DNA of 63,104 nt from NCBI GenBank assembly GCA_020073565.1, contig JAIQEY010000038.1, positions 1 through 63,104 on the forward strand, in the 5' to 3' direction. Below the pieces are notes generated by a model, which was given only the letters and a program-made list of their open reading frames with translations, was not told where the DNA came from and did not search any database. Source of the DNA: Terriglobia bacterium (GTDB taxonomy: Bacteria > Acidobacteriota > Terriglobia > Terriglobales > Acidobacteriaceae). Each line of letters starts with the position of its first letter. The first letter of the stretch is position 1. The position numbers and the translations under genes were made by a program. This document shows, piece by piece, positions 8,226-15,923 of the stretch.

Positions 8226-10022
8226 ATGCGACGCTTTCTGCTGTTCTTTCTGCTTGCGACCATTTCTCAGACTCAAAGTTCTCAGGTTCAAACCGCGCTG
8301 ATGGCCAACGTTCCCGGGCGCAAAACGGCCAGTCTGAATGGAGCGTGGCACATCGTAGTCGACCCGTTGGAGTCGGGCCTGAACGCAGGGTACTACCTCA
8401 ATCACAAACCGAAAGACAAGCGCGAGCTTGTCGAATACGACTTTGAGGCATCAGAAACGCTTAGCGTGCCCGGCGACTGGAATACTCAGAAAGAAAAGTT
8501 GCTGTTTTATGAAGGGTCAGTTTGGTATGAGAAGTCGTTTTCCTACTCGAGACGCGAGCATACGCGCGTATTTGTGTACTTGGGCGCGGTGAACTATCTC
8601 GCACGCATCTATGTAAACGGCGAGGCAGTGGGCGAGCACGAAGGCGGGTTTACGCCATTTGATTTCGAGGTCACGAAGGTGCTTCACGACGGCGATAACT
8701 TTCTCGTGATCGAGGCCAGCAACCAGCGCCGGGACGACGCGGTGCCGGCTCTGCACACGGACTGGTGGAATTATGGAGGCATCACGCGCGATGTGGTGCT
8801 GATCGAAACTCCAGAGACTTTCATCCGCGACTACTGGATTCAGCTGGCGAAGGGATCGCGGGACCAGATCGGTGGATGGGTTCAACTGGACGGGGATCAC
8901 CGTCCGCAGCAGCCAGTAGCGATAGAGATTCCCGAAGCTGGGATCAAGACCTCGGCGATCACGGACGCCCAAGGGCGCGCGACGTTTCATGTTCCCGCCA
9001 AGTTGCAGCTGTGGTCCCCCCAGGATCCGAAGCTGTACGATGTGCGGATCTCCTACGGCGATGATGTGGTTCACGACTCCATTGGTTTCCGAACCATCGA
9101 GACTCGGGGCCCGCAGATTCTGCTGAACGGCGAGCCGATTTTCCTGCGTGGCATTTCGTTGCATGAGGAAGCTCCGATCCGTGGTGGGCGGGCCTACAGC
9201 GTGGAGGACGCTCAGACCCTGCTCGGATGGGCCAAGGAACTTGGCTGCAACTTTGTCCGGCTGGCTCACTACCCGCACAACGAGAATGAGATTCGCCTGG
9301 CGGATCGCATGGGCTTGCTGGTGTGGTCGGAAATCCCCGTCTACTGGGACATTGCATGGAAGAGTCCAGCGGCGCTTGCCAACGCCCGGGCGCAACTACG
9401 GGATATGATTGCCCGCGACCACAATCGGGCTGCGGTAATTTTGTGGTCCCTCTCGAATGAGACTCCCGTCGATCCGGACCGGCTAGCCTTCCTGCGAACC
9501 CTGGCGGAAGACGCCCGCCGGCTCGACCCGACACGCCTGATTACATCGGCGATGAACAGGGTGGAAGATGATGGCGCGGATCGGCACGTTCTTAAGGACC
9601 CGATAGGCGAGTTCCTCGACGTGTTGGGGTTGAACGAATATTACGGTTGGTACTACGGCCGTCCCGAGGATGCCGACCGTCAGACCTGGACGAGCGCTTA
9701 TGACAAGCCCCTGATCATCAGTGAATTCGGCGGCGACGCGGCTTATGGGCGCCATGGGGACGTCGCAACCCGCTGGACGGAAGAATATCAGGCCAGCATC
9801 TTTGTCCATCAACGGAACATGGTGAAGAAGATCCCGCACTTGGCGGGACTCTCCCCCTGGCTGTTGATGGATTTTCGCTCACCACGGAGGCCGCTGCCGG
9901 GAATCCAGGATTACTACAACCGGAAAGGATTGCTCTCGAATATGGGCCAGCGGAAGCAGGCCTTCTCCGTACTGCAGAATTTCTATCGGGAACTGCACGA
10001 GCACGAGCCGCCGCTGAAGTGA
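8226..10022 (+). CDS. Secreted glycoside hydrolase family 2 (beta-glucuronidase/beta-galactosidase-like)
   Basis: 598 residues with a short N-terminal signal peptide (MRRFLLFFLLATISQ), then the three GH2 domains: sugar-binding jelly roll (about 45-200), immunoglobulin-like domain (about 205-300) and TIM barrel (about 300-590). The acid/base glutamate is Glu412 in the S-L-S-N-E motif and the nucleophile is Glu500 in I-I-S-E-F-G-G. The length and the NEYYGWYYG segment resemble beta-glucuronidases. It probably releases terminal beta-linked sugars from plant or microbial polysaccharides in the periplasm or outside. It sits alone between a terminator and the convergent iscX gene. Substrate specificity is not readable with confidence. 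Confidence 0.9.
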   Translation: MRRFLLFFLLATISQTQSSQVQTALMANVPGRKTASLNGAWHIVVDPLESGLNAGYYLNHKPKDKRELVEYDFEASETLSVPGDWNTQKEKLLFYEGSVWYEKSFSYSRREHTRVFVYLGAVNYLARIYVNGEAVGEHEGGFTPFDFEVTKVLHDGDNFLVIEASNQRRDDAVPALHTDWWNYGGITRDVVLIETPETFIRDYWIQLAKGSRDQIGGWVQLDGDHRPQQPVAIEIPEAGIKTSAITDAQGRATFHVPAKLQLWSPQDPKLYDVRISYGDDVVHDSIGFRTIETRGPQILLNGEPIFLRGISLHEEAPIRGGRAYSVEDAQTLLGWAKELGCNFVRLAHYPHNENEIRLADRMGLLVWSEIPVYWDIAWKSPAALANARAQLRDMIARDHNRAAVILWSLSNETPVDPDRLAFLRTLAEDARRLDPTRLITSAMNRVEDDGADRHVLKDPIGEFLDVLGLNEYYGWYYGRPEDADRQTWTSAYDKPLIISEFGGDAAYGRHGDVATRWTEEYQASIFVHQRNMVKKIPHLAGLSPWLLMDFRSPRRPLPGIQDYYNRKGLLSNMGQRKQAFSVLQNFYRELHEHEPPLK

Positions 10023-10023
10023 T

Positions 10024-10245
10024 TTAGCCCTGAGTGCGATCCAAAAACTCCGCGTGCCACGCCATCTGGATAGCCTCCAGTTTGGCCTCATTGGAGTTCT
10101 TCGGGTCGTCTTTGAAATCGGGCAACTCGGTGACGTACTTGTGCAGGTCGGTGAACCGAACCGCGAGCGGGTCAACTTCGGGATGGGCCTCGGACAGCAG
10201 AATCCCAATGTCTTCCGAATCAGACCAGGTGAGTTGCTTTGGCAT
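10024..10245 (-). CDS. iscX: IscX-like Fe-S assembly adaptor
   Basis: A small acidic protein of 73 residues matching IscX/YfhJ: the LTWSDSEDIG start, the D-P-x-x-V-R-F-T-D-L-H segment, and the D-D-P-K-x-S-N-E-x-x-L-E-A-I-x-x-x-W tail are all recognisable. IscX binds the cysteine desulphurase IscS and iron and modulates Fe-S cluster assembly. GAGGAG seven bases upstream fixes the start at 10245; an ATG 18 bases further up lacks such a site. The ferredoxin gene lies upstream on the same strand with an 80-base gap filled by a TTTCAAAG repeat. iscS, iscU and hscA are not in the window, so the isc set is split. Confidence 0.9.
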   Translation of the reverse strand: MPKQLTWSDSEDIGILLSEAHPEVDPLAVRFTDLHKYVTELPDFKDDPKNSNEAKLEAIQMAWHAEFLDRTQG

Positions 10246-10254
10246 AGTCTCCTC

Positions 10255-10320
10255 AGGTTTCAAGGTTTCAAAGGAGACGACGATCTTTGAAACTTTGAAA
10301 CCTTGGAACTTTGAAACCTC
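10255..10320. repeat. GTTTCAAAG facing repeat between fdx and iscX
   Basis: AGGTTTCAAGGTTTCAAAG (10255-10273) faces CTTTGAAACTTTGAAACCTT (10284-10303), followed by a further GGAACTTTGAAACCT copy. The two arms can pair, and the array fills almost the whole gap between ferredoxin and iscX. Confidence 0.8.
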
Positions 10321-10324
10321 GCCC

Positions 10325-10738
10325 TCAATGTTCCTCTGAAACGTAATTCCGATTCCACGCCGGGATCTCGACCACTACTTTCCCCGGCTTCTGGATCACG
10401 GCCTGGCATCCGAGGCGCGAGTTTAACTGGAGATCGGCAGCCATGTCGAGTTTGTCCGCCTCATCGTCTTCGAGTTCCGAGATCAGTTCCGCTCCCTCTT
10501 TCACCCACACGTGGCAGGTCGTACAGGCGCAGTTTCCGCCGCAAGCGTGATCCAGGTGCACACCGTAGTTCAACGCGACATCAAGAATGGACTGCTCTTT
10601 CCCGTGATCCTTGTAAGGAAGCTTACCGTGCTCAAATGTGACCGTCTTTCCTTCCGGGAGGAAGGTCACCTGCACAGCATTTTCGATCGCCTCGTCCACG
10701 GTTGCTGCTCCAGTGCCTTGAGTTTTTTCCTCTGACAT
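10325..10738 (-). CDS. fdx: [2Fe-2S] ferredoxin, ISC type
   Basis: 137 residues with the plant/adrenodoxin-type fold. Cluster ligands are the cysteines in CGGNCACTTC (C-x4-C-x2-C) and the distant LGCQ. The D-H-A-C-G-G-N-C-A-C-T-T-C-H-V-W-V pattern is that of the Isc ferredoxin, which supplies electrons for Fe-S cluster assembly. TAGGAG upstream fixes the start at 10738. An N-terminal extension of about 25 residues precedes the domain. The gene is followed by iscX on the same strand, supporting an Fe-S assembly role rather than use in a degradative oxygenase. Confidence 0.92.
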   Translation of the reverse strand: MSEEKTQGTGAATVDEAIENAVQVTFLPEGKTVTFEHGKLPYKDHGKEQSILDVALNYGVHLDHACGGNCACTTCHVWVKEGAELISELEDDEADKLDMAADLQLNSRLGCQAVIQKPGKVVVEIPAWNRNYVSEEH

Positions 10739-10816
10739 CCTTGCTCCTAAGAGTTCTGCGCGGCAAGCCATTCCGGCCTGGCTGGAATTGTTTCAAAAAT
10801 ACCTGTATGGGTCCAA

Positions 10817-11764
10817 CTACTCTATTCCGGCTTTCCCTAACATTTCCAAAAACTGCTTCCGCGTCCGCATATCGATCGATTGGGCGACGAACTGGCCCTT
10901 GCGATCGTACACGAAACTCTTCGGAATCCCGTTGACCACAAACAGATCATTGACCTTCCGGTCCGGATCTAGCAACACGGGGAAGGTCACTTTGCGCTCA
11001 CGAATAAACGGTTCCACCTTGCCAACTTCTTCGTCCGAGATTGCCAGGATCACTAAGTCTTTAGATTGAAACCGCTCAAACAAAGATTCCAGATCCGGCA
11101 TCTCCTTGCGGCATGGCGGACACCACGTTGCCCAGAAATTCACCAGCACGACCTTGCCCCGCAGATCCGCGAATGACCACGTCTTTCCGGTCAAATCTTT
11201 CAGTGTGAATTCGGGATGCTCGCGCTTCCGGTCATCCGCCTCCAGCCAAGTCATGGCCGCCGCAAACTGCGGATCGTCTAGCGAAGCCTCAACATGCTCA
11301 TACCGTACCAGAGTCGCCAGCTCAAAATACGCGTCGGCGGGTCTTCGTGTAGCCCGGACACTCTTGTCCGCGTCGGACTCCGCACCCGGTCCAGCTTCCG
11401 CCTTTTCCTCCGGCCAGGACAAAGGCCGCTCCCGCAAGGTTTCCGCTAACGTCGTTGCCACTTCCTGGAGCGTGTCGTGCCCAAAATCGCCTTCGGTCGA
11501 GAGCCCGGCCAGCCCAAGCGCCAGACGCAGCTTGTTGTCCGTGTGAGGCAACTTTCGGATCCTGAACGCGAGATCTCTGGTTGTCCGCACCCGCACGTCG
11601 TCCGCAAGCCCGCGAAGCCCGCCAATCTGGTCGTCCAGCGGGTTCTCTTCTGCACTCCAGGCAATCTCTTTGTGCTGTGCCCAAACCCTCTGCGAAGGGC
11701 ACAGCCCCATTCCCAACAACGCCGCCAACACGATGGCCGATCGCAAACCTCCCCACTGACCCAT
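10817..11764 (-). CDS. Secreted TlpA/ResA-like thioredoxin with N-terminal helical region
   Basis: 315 residues. A signal peptide (cleavage likely after VWA, near residue 29) is followed by a poorly conserved helical region to about 180 and a TlpA-type thioredoxin domain (about 185-312). The redox motif is W-C-P-P-C with Cys215 and Cys218, preceded by VVLVNFWAT. It should act outside the cytoplasmic membrane, reducing disulphides for example in cytochrome c maturation. Residues 129-139, between the two parts, are encoded by a dispersed palindrome (11350-11378) that also occurs in non-coding DNA at 36453, so the linker looks like repeat insertion. Confidence 0.87.
   Translation of the reverse strand: MGQWGGLRSAIVLAALLGMGLCPSQRVWAQHKEIAWSAEENPLDDQIGGLRGLADDVRVRTTRDLAFRIRKLPHTDNKLRLALGLAGLSTEGDFGHDTLQEVATTLAETLRERPLSWPEEKAEAGPGAESDADKSVRATRRPADAYFELATLVRYEHVEASLDDPQFAAAMTWLEADDRKREHPEFTLKDLTGKTWSFADLRGKVVLVNFWATWCPPCRKEMPDLESLFERFQSKDLVILAISDEEVGKVEPFIRERKVTFPVLLDPDRKVNDLFVVNGIPKSFVYDRKGQFVAQSIDMRTRKQFLEMLGKAGIE
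11350..11378. repeat. Dispersed GCGGACAAGAGTGTCCG palindrome inside a CDS
   Basis: On the minus strand the sequence contains GCGGACAAGAGTGTCCG, identical over 17 bases to the non-coding copy at 36453-36469. CGGACA and TGTCCG form the stem. Flanking GCTACAC also matches the GTGTAGC flank of the other copy in opposite orientation. Confidence 0.75.
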
Positions 11765-11950
11765 AATCCAAAAAGCTTACACCGGACCGGGGTTTGCCCG
11801 CACCCCCAAACCCGACCATCTGGAGCGCTTTTCGAAGGCAACTTCACTCTTCGAGTAGGCATCGTCGGTTGCCGCGGCGGCCCGCGAAACATATTGCGCC
11901 CAAAGGGGTTTAATCTAGTTGTGCAGATGTTTCGCAATGGAGGCTACACC

Positions 11951-13879
11951 ATGAACCGCCAGCTGGCTCGGATTGGGCAGTTCTTCGGAATTCTGATCCT
12001 TCTTTCGGCTGTGCTCACTTCGCTGACGTGGGCCGATGACGACGACGATCCCCCCGGCCGCGTCGCCCGCATGAACTATGCGCAAGGCTCGGTCTCGTTT
12101 CAGCCCGGCGGCGAAGGCGACTGGGTCGAGGCCGTTCCTAACCGTCCCCTGACCGCCGGCGACAATCTCTGGACCGACCGGGACACGCGTGCTGAACTCC
12201 ATGTGGGCTCGACCGCCATCCGCCTCGGCAGCGAAACCAGTTTGACGTTCCTCGAACTCGATGACAACACCCTGCAGCTACGTCTCGCGCAAGGTACTGC
12301 CTTGTTGCGCGTCCGGCACATGGACGACAATGACACGATTGAGATCGATACGCCCAACCTCGCCTTCCGCATCCAGCGCAATGGCGAATATCGCGTCGAT
12401 GTGGATCCCGACGGCCATGGCACGGTGATCGACGTTTTTCAAGGTCGCGGCGAAGCGGTGGGCGCCGGCAACACCTACACCCTCGTTGCCAATCAACATG
12501 CCACCTTCACAGGGGACGACAATCTTGACTACGATATCGATCCGCTGCCCGCGCCCGACGGCTTCGACGAGTGGGCTATGAGTCGCGATCGCCGCGAGGA
12601 CGACGATCGCTCCGCGAACTATGTTTCCCGTGAGATGACCGGCTATGAAGACCTCGACGACAACGGCCGCTGGTCGTATACCGCAAACTACGGCCCCGTG
12701 TGGGTGCCCACCAATGTTCCCATGGGCTGGGCCCCTTACCGCTTCGGACATTGGGTCTGGGTTGCGCCCTGGGGATGGACTTGGGTTGACGATCAGCCCT
12801 GGGGATTCGCTCCCTTCCACTATGGCCGCTGGTGCGTGGTCGGCGGAGGCTGGGCTTGGGTGCCCGGGCCGGTCGTGGTGCGGCCGGTGTACGCTCCTGC
12901 TCTAGTCGCCTTCGCGGGTGGCGGAGGGTTCCACTTCTCGGTGTCGTTCGGTGGAGGTGGCGGCGTTGCCTGGTTCCCTTTGGGGCCGGGAGAGGTGTTT
13001 GTCCCTGGGTATCATGTGAGCCGGAGGTATGTGAATCAGGTGAACGTGACCAATACCGTCGTTAACGTGACCAAGGTGACGAACGTCTACAACAATTACA
13101 CGACGAATAACACGACGGAAATAAATCGCATCACATACGTTAATCGAGCGAGGCCCGGTGCCGTGACCGTGGTTTCGCGCGAGACTTTCGTCAATGCGCG
13201 CCCGGTTGCCAGAAACGTTGTCTCGGTTCCGCAACGCGAAATCGAGCAAGCGCCGGTCAGCCACATTGCTCAGATTGACCCGATTCGGACAAGTGTCATG
13301 GGAGCCGGCCGGCCCACCAGGGTTGCGCCGCCGCCCGCCGTCGTGCACCGTCAAGTGGTAGCCGAACGCCCGCCCGCGCAGCCGACGGTTCCCTTCAATC
13401 AGCGCCGCGATCCGCTGGTCGCTCGTCCGGTCCGTTCGGGGGCCCAGCCGGTGAACTCCGAGCCGATTCACACCCAGCCGAACCGGCCCGGGCCGGAACC
13501 GACCACGAGTCCGAACCAGCCTGCAATCCGGCCGGAGTGGCAAACGCCGCGCCCCGGCGCTACACCAACCAGGCCAGAAACGCCGCGTGCCGAAACGCCG
13601 CGGTCGGAGACGCCACGTCCGGAAACTCCGCGCGCGGACACGCCACGTCCGGAAACGGCCCGTCCGATTACGAATAACGAGCCGCGCCCGGAACAAGGAT
13701 GGTCGCATCCGCAAGCCAAGCCGGCTCCGCCTGTCCACGAAAAGACTCCACAGCAGGCGCAGCAGGAAGAGAGGAAGTACCAGCGCTGGGAACAGCAATC
13801 CAAGCCTGAGCAGCGTCCCAAACCTCAGGCCCCGCGTCCAGCGGAAAAGGACAAGAAGGACAAGGATAAGCACCGCTAG
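11951..13879 (+). CDS. FecR-like / DUF6600 envelope protein with proline-rich tail
   Basis: 642 residues. A signal peptide ends near residue 26 (SLTWA), followed by an acidic DDDDD stretch. A FecR-like beta domain (about 35-200, with LRLAQGTALLRVR and IDTPNLAFRI) follows. Then comes a DUF6600 region (about 225-330) with repeated tryptophan elements: W-V-P-T-N-V-P-M-G-W-A-P-Y-R-F-G-H-W and W-A-P-W-G-W-T-W-V-D-D. An Asn/Thr/Val-rich stretch and a basic, proline-rich tail finish it. The tail includes about six R-P/A/S-E-T-P pentapeptides at 13572-13665. GGAGG lies eight bases before the ATG. It is probably a periplasmic or surface-anchored scaffold; its function is not known. Confidence 0.85.
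   Translation: MNRQLARIGQFFGILILLSAVLTSLTWADDDDDPPGRVARMNYAQGSVSFQPGGEGDWVEAVPNRPLTAGDNLWTDRDTRAELHVGSTAIRLGSETSLTFLELDDNTLQLRLAQGTALLRVRHMDDNDTIEIDTPNLAFRIQRNGEYRVDVDPDGHGTVIDVFQGRGEAVGAGNTYTLVANQHATFTGDDNLDYDIDPLPAPDGFDEWAMSRDRREDDDRSANYVSREMTGYEDLDDNGRWSYTANYGPVWVPTNVPMGWAPYRFGHWVWVAPWGWTWVDDQPWGFAPFHYGRWCVVGGGWAWVPGPVVVRPVYAPALVAFAGGGGFHFSVSFGGGGGVAWFPLGPGEVFVPGYHVSRRYVNQVNVTNTVVNVTKVTNVYNNYTTNNTTEINRITYVNRARPGAVTVVSRETFVNARPVARNVVSVPQREIEQAPVSHIAQIDPIRTSVMGAGRPTRVAPPPAVVHRQVVAERPPAQPTVPFNQRRDPLVARPVRSGAQPVNSEPIHTQPNRPGPEPTTSPNQPAIRPEWQTPRPGATPTRPETPRAETPRSETPRPETPRADTPRPETARPITNNEPRPEQGWSHPQAKPAPPVHEKTPQQAQQEERKYQRWEQQSKPEQRPKPQAPRPAEKDKKDKDKHR
13572..13665 (+). repeat. 15-bp tandem repeat encoding R-x-E/D-T-P pentapeptides
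   Basis: Six imperfect 15-base units encode RPETP, RAETP, RSETP, RPETP, RADTP and RPETA in the proline-rich tail of the FecR/DUF6600 protein. Third positions vary between units, so the repeat is kept at protein level and is not a fresh DNA duplication. Confidence 0.85.
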
Positions 13880-13892
13880 CTGGTCGCAACCC

Positions 13893-13929
13893 GAGACCCA
13901 GGTTTCAACTACGTCGAAGCCTGGGTCTC
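13893..13929. terminator. Hairpin between convergent genes, possible bidirectional terminator
   Basis: GAGACCCAGG and CCTGGGTCTC form a perfect 10-bp stem around a 17-base loop, centred between the ends of the FecR gene (13879) and the convergent isomerase-like gene (13951). There is no clear T-run on either side, so it may instead be a repeat. Confidence 0.45.
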
Positions 13930-13950
13930 AGACCCAAGCCGAGCATCGTT

Positions 13951-14796
13951 TCAACCAATCTTTTGCAGGTTCTGGAAGCTGATTCGCAGACTCTCCATGG
14001 CTGGAAGGTCACCCGAATCGCGCTCGACAAACATGTGCTTCACACCATTCTTCTCGGCTGCGGCGAGAATCTCCGGCCAGTGAATAGTCCCAGAACCTAC
14101 TTCGGTGAAGTGTTCCGCGGCTGTGTCCTTCACCTGGGTGGTTGGAAATCCGGGCTTGCGGTCCTTCAGGTGAAGTAACTGGATGCGATTGCCGTACTGT
14201 TGAAACATCTGCAGCGAATCCTGGCCGGCCTGCGCAATCCAGTAACTGTCCATCTCAATGCAAACCAGTTTCGGGTCGGAGCGTTTCATCAAGGTTTCAA
14301 AACCAGTCGTGTCCCCGAAACGCCGGAACTCATAGTTGTGATTGTGAAATCCGAACTGCATGCCCGCCTGATGGATCTTTTCGCCCCAGGTGTTGAACTG
14401 ATCCGCCGCTCGCTTGTAACCGTCCAGCGTGAACCACATGCCCTCGGGTAACATCGGGCAGATGACATAGTCAACCCCGAGCGCCTTCGCGTAGTCGATC
14501 TTCGACTCCAGCCCGTCATAGTTGAAGTGCCCGCTGGGAGCGATTAGACCGTGGTCGTTGATCATCCGGCGCAGTTCCGCTGCGGGATGCCCGTAGATAT
14601 TCCAATAGGTCTCGACTTTGGTGTAGCCGATCTTGTGAATGCCTTCGAGCACCGTGGGGAGGTCGCGCTCTGCCTCTTGGCGCACAGTGTACAATTGCAC
14701 CCCGAGAGAACGGCGCTCCGAGCCAAGCAGTCTGGTAGCGGCCAGGCCACTGACAGCCGCGATCGACAACTGTAGAAACTCGCGACGGTTAAACAT
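13951..14796 (-). CDS. Exported sugar phosphate isomerase/epimerase (xylose-isomerase-like TIM barrel)
   Basis: 281 residues from the chosen ATG. The N-terminus MFNRREFLQ followed by a hydrophobic stretch resembles a Tat signal with R-R-E-F-L, so export is likely. The rest is an AP-endonuclease-2 / xylose-isomerase-like barrel: LGVQLYTVR, a glutamate in KVETYWN, H-N-H-N-Y-E-F, C-I-E-M-D-S-Y-W, and a closing H-M-F-V-E-R-D. These supply the usual Glu/Asp/His metal ligands. Family members isomerise, epimerise or dehydrate sugars and inositols. A TTG start 36 bases upstream is possible but would bury the signal. The substrate is unknown. Confidence 0.85.
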   Translation of the reverse strand: MFNRREFLQLSIAAVSGLAATRLLGSERRSLGVQLYTVRQEAERDLPTVLEGIHKIGYTKVETYWNIYGHPAAELRRMINDHGLIAPSGHFNYDGLESKIDYAKALGVDYVICPMLPEGMWFTLDGYKRAADQFNTWGEKIHQAGMQFGFHNHNYEFRRFGDTTGFETLMKRSDPKLVCIEMDSYWIAQAGQDSLQMFQQYGNRIQLLHLKDRKPGFPTTQVKDTAAEHFTEVGSGTIHWPEILAAAEKNGVKHMFVERDSGDLPAMESLRISFQNLQKIG

Positions 14797-14851
14797 GCGT
14801 TGGAGAATACTTCTGCGCAGGTCTTTTCGCAACCGCAGCTAGGCTCTGGAG

Positions 14852-14917
14852 GAAGGCACATGCCTTCGTCGGCGCTGAATGATCAAGTGCCTCGAATTAC
14901 CTGCCATGGAGGCAGGT
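14852..14917. repeat. Two small palindromes before the DUF4440 gene
   Basis: GAAGGCA-CA-TGCCTTC (14852-14867) and ACCTGCC-ATGGA-GGCAGGT (14899-14917) are perfect 7-bp stems. The second overlaps GGAGG at 14908-14912, the probable ribosome binding site of the next gene. Confidence 0.55.
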
Positions 14918-14921
14918 ACCG

Positions 14922-15368
14922 ATGAATCGAACCATCCTTTTGTTATTAGTTCTGGTTTGCCTGATTCCCACCCTGGCCCCCGCGCAAAATGAAGCCGACG
15001 CTGAGGCGCGCTCCAAAATTCTTGCCCTCGAGAAAGCGTGGAATCAGGCCTACAAACTCGGCGACATCAAGGCCCTCGGCAGCATCCTCGACGACGACAT
15101 TGTCCTGGTGGAAGACGACGGCTCGCTCAAAACCAAAGCCCAATTCCTCGCCTCGGTCAAAGCGGCAACCTCCAACGAGGAGCAGGTCCTCCCTGAATCG
15201 CTCACCGTCCATGTCTTCGGAAAGACCGCCATTGCAGTCGGCGTGATCGGCGTAAAGGGCAAGGCTGGAATCCATCGCGAGCGCTTCATCGACACCTGGC
15301 TCAACAAGAACGGCAACTGGGTTTGCATCGCCACCGACGCCACCCCGATCACCCACGGGGGCGCGTAG
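14922..15368 (+). CDS. Secreted DUF4440 / NTF2-like protein
   Basis: 148 residues. A signal peptide (MNRTILLLLVLVCLIPTLAPAQ) precedes an NTF2-like cone fold: an A-L-E-K-A-W-N-Q-A-Y-K-L-G-D helix, I-L-D-D-D-I-V-L-V-E-D-D, and the C-terminal F-I-D-T-W-L-N-K-N-G-N-W-V strand typical of DUF4440/SnoaL-like proteins. No catalytic residues can be named, and family members bind small molecules or act as isomerases. The ribosome binding site GGAGG overlaps a small hairpin. The gene lies alone between oppositely oriented genes. Confidence 0.82.
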   Translation: MNRTILLLLVLVCLIPTLAPAQNEADAEARSKILALEKAWNQAYKLGDIKALGSILDDDIVLVEDDGSLKTKAQFLASVKAATSNEEQVLPESLTVHVFGKTAIAVGVIGVKGKAGIHRERFIDTWLNKNGNWVCIATDATPITHGGA

Positions 15369-15547
15369 GGTTTGCGTTCCAGGGATTGAAATCCCGTGTA
15401 AGGGGTAGAGATCCTTCGACTCCACGGGAACTCACTTCGTGAAGTTCGCGCTCCGCCAGGATGGCAGGTTGAATTTACGGCGCGAACTTCCCGGACAGCC
15501 ACCAGGAGTAAGGTGAAAATCGCACGCACGAACGAAGTCCAGCACGA

Positions 15548-15778
15548 TTACGTAGCCCAGGTGTCGTCGCCATAGCTTTGCCACACATATTTGTTCTTGC
15601 ACTCAACCGAGCAGAAATGTACGGCGTTCGGTTCCCTGGCACGCTGGTCATCCCACTTACGAAGCAGGTTGATGGTGTATTTCATGACCCGTCCTGGCTT
15701 TCCTGACCCCTCGAAGGCCAACAGCCAGTCGTCGGCATCACCTTTGCGCTTGCCGCAGGTTTTGCAGATAAATTCCAT
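15548..15778 (-). CDS. Small zinc-ribbon-like protein of unknown function
   Basis: 76 residues from the start chosen (GGAG eight bases upstream). It has two cysteine pairs, C-K-T-C-G-K near the N-terminus and F-C-S-V-E-C-K-N-K near residue 60, which could bind one zinc ion. The middle is K-P-G-R-V-M-K-Y-T-I-N-L-L-R-K-W-D and the end is Y-G-D-D-T-W-A-T. Another ATG at 15823, with GAGGTG upstream, would add 15 residues. I do not recognise a named family. The protein is acidic-to-neutral and cytoplasmic. It lies downstream of the EF-P-like gene in the same orientation, about 145 bases apart. Confidence 0.65.
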   Translation of the reverse strand: MEFICKTCGKRKGDADDWLLAFEGSGKPGRVMKYTINLLRKWDDQRAREPNAVHFCSVECKNKYVWQSYGDDTWAT

Positions 15779-15923
15779 CGTAAGAGCTCCGCTTCCAGCT
15801 GTTGCATTTTCCGGTGAACTCATATCCGCGCTCACCTCAAGGATCAAAATCAATCATCGGTCGCTGGTCGTCCGTCGCTCGGTTTCTTGCCAACGACCAA
15901 CGACTGCAGAACTAACGACTTTC

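Noticed and set aside
8268..8294. Resemblance of the GH2 signal-peptide end to the TTCTCAG repeat family
   Set aside because: Only short matches (TCTCAGACTCAAAGTTCTCAG) that could arise by chance in a Ser/Gln-rich linker; not enough to call a repeat insertion.
12902..13873. A 323-codon minus-strand frame rich in Arg and Leu
   Set aside because: It is antisense to the repetitive tail of the FecR/DUF6600 gene; long shadows are expected there from GC-rich repeats.
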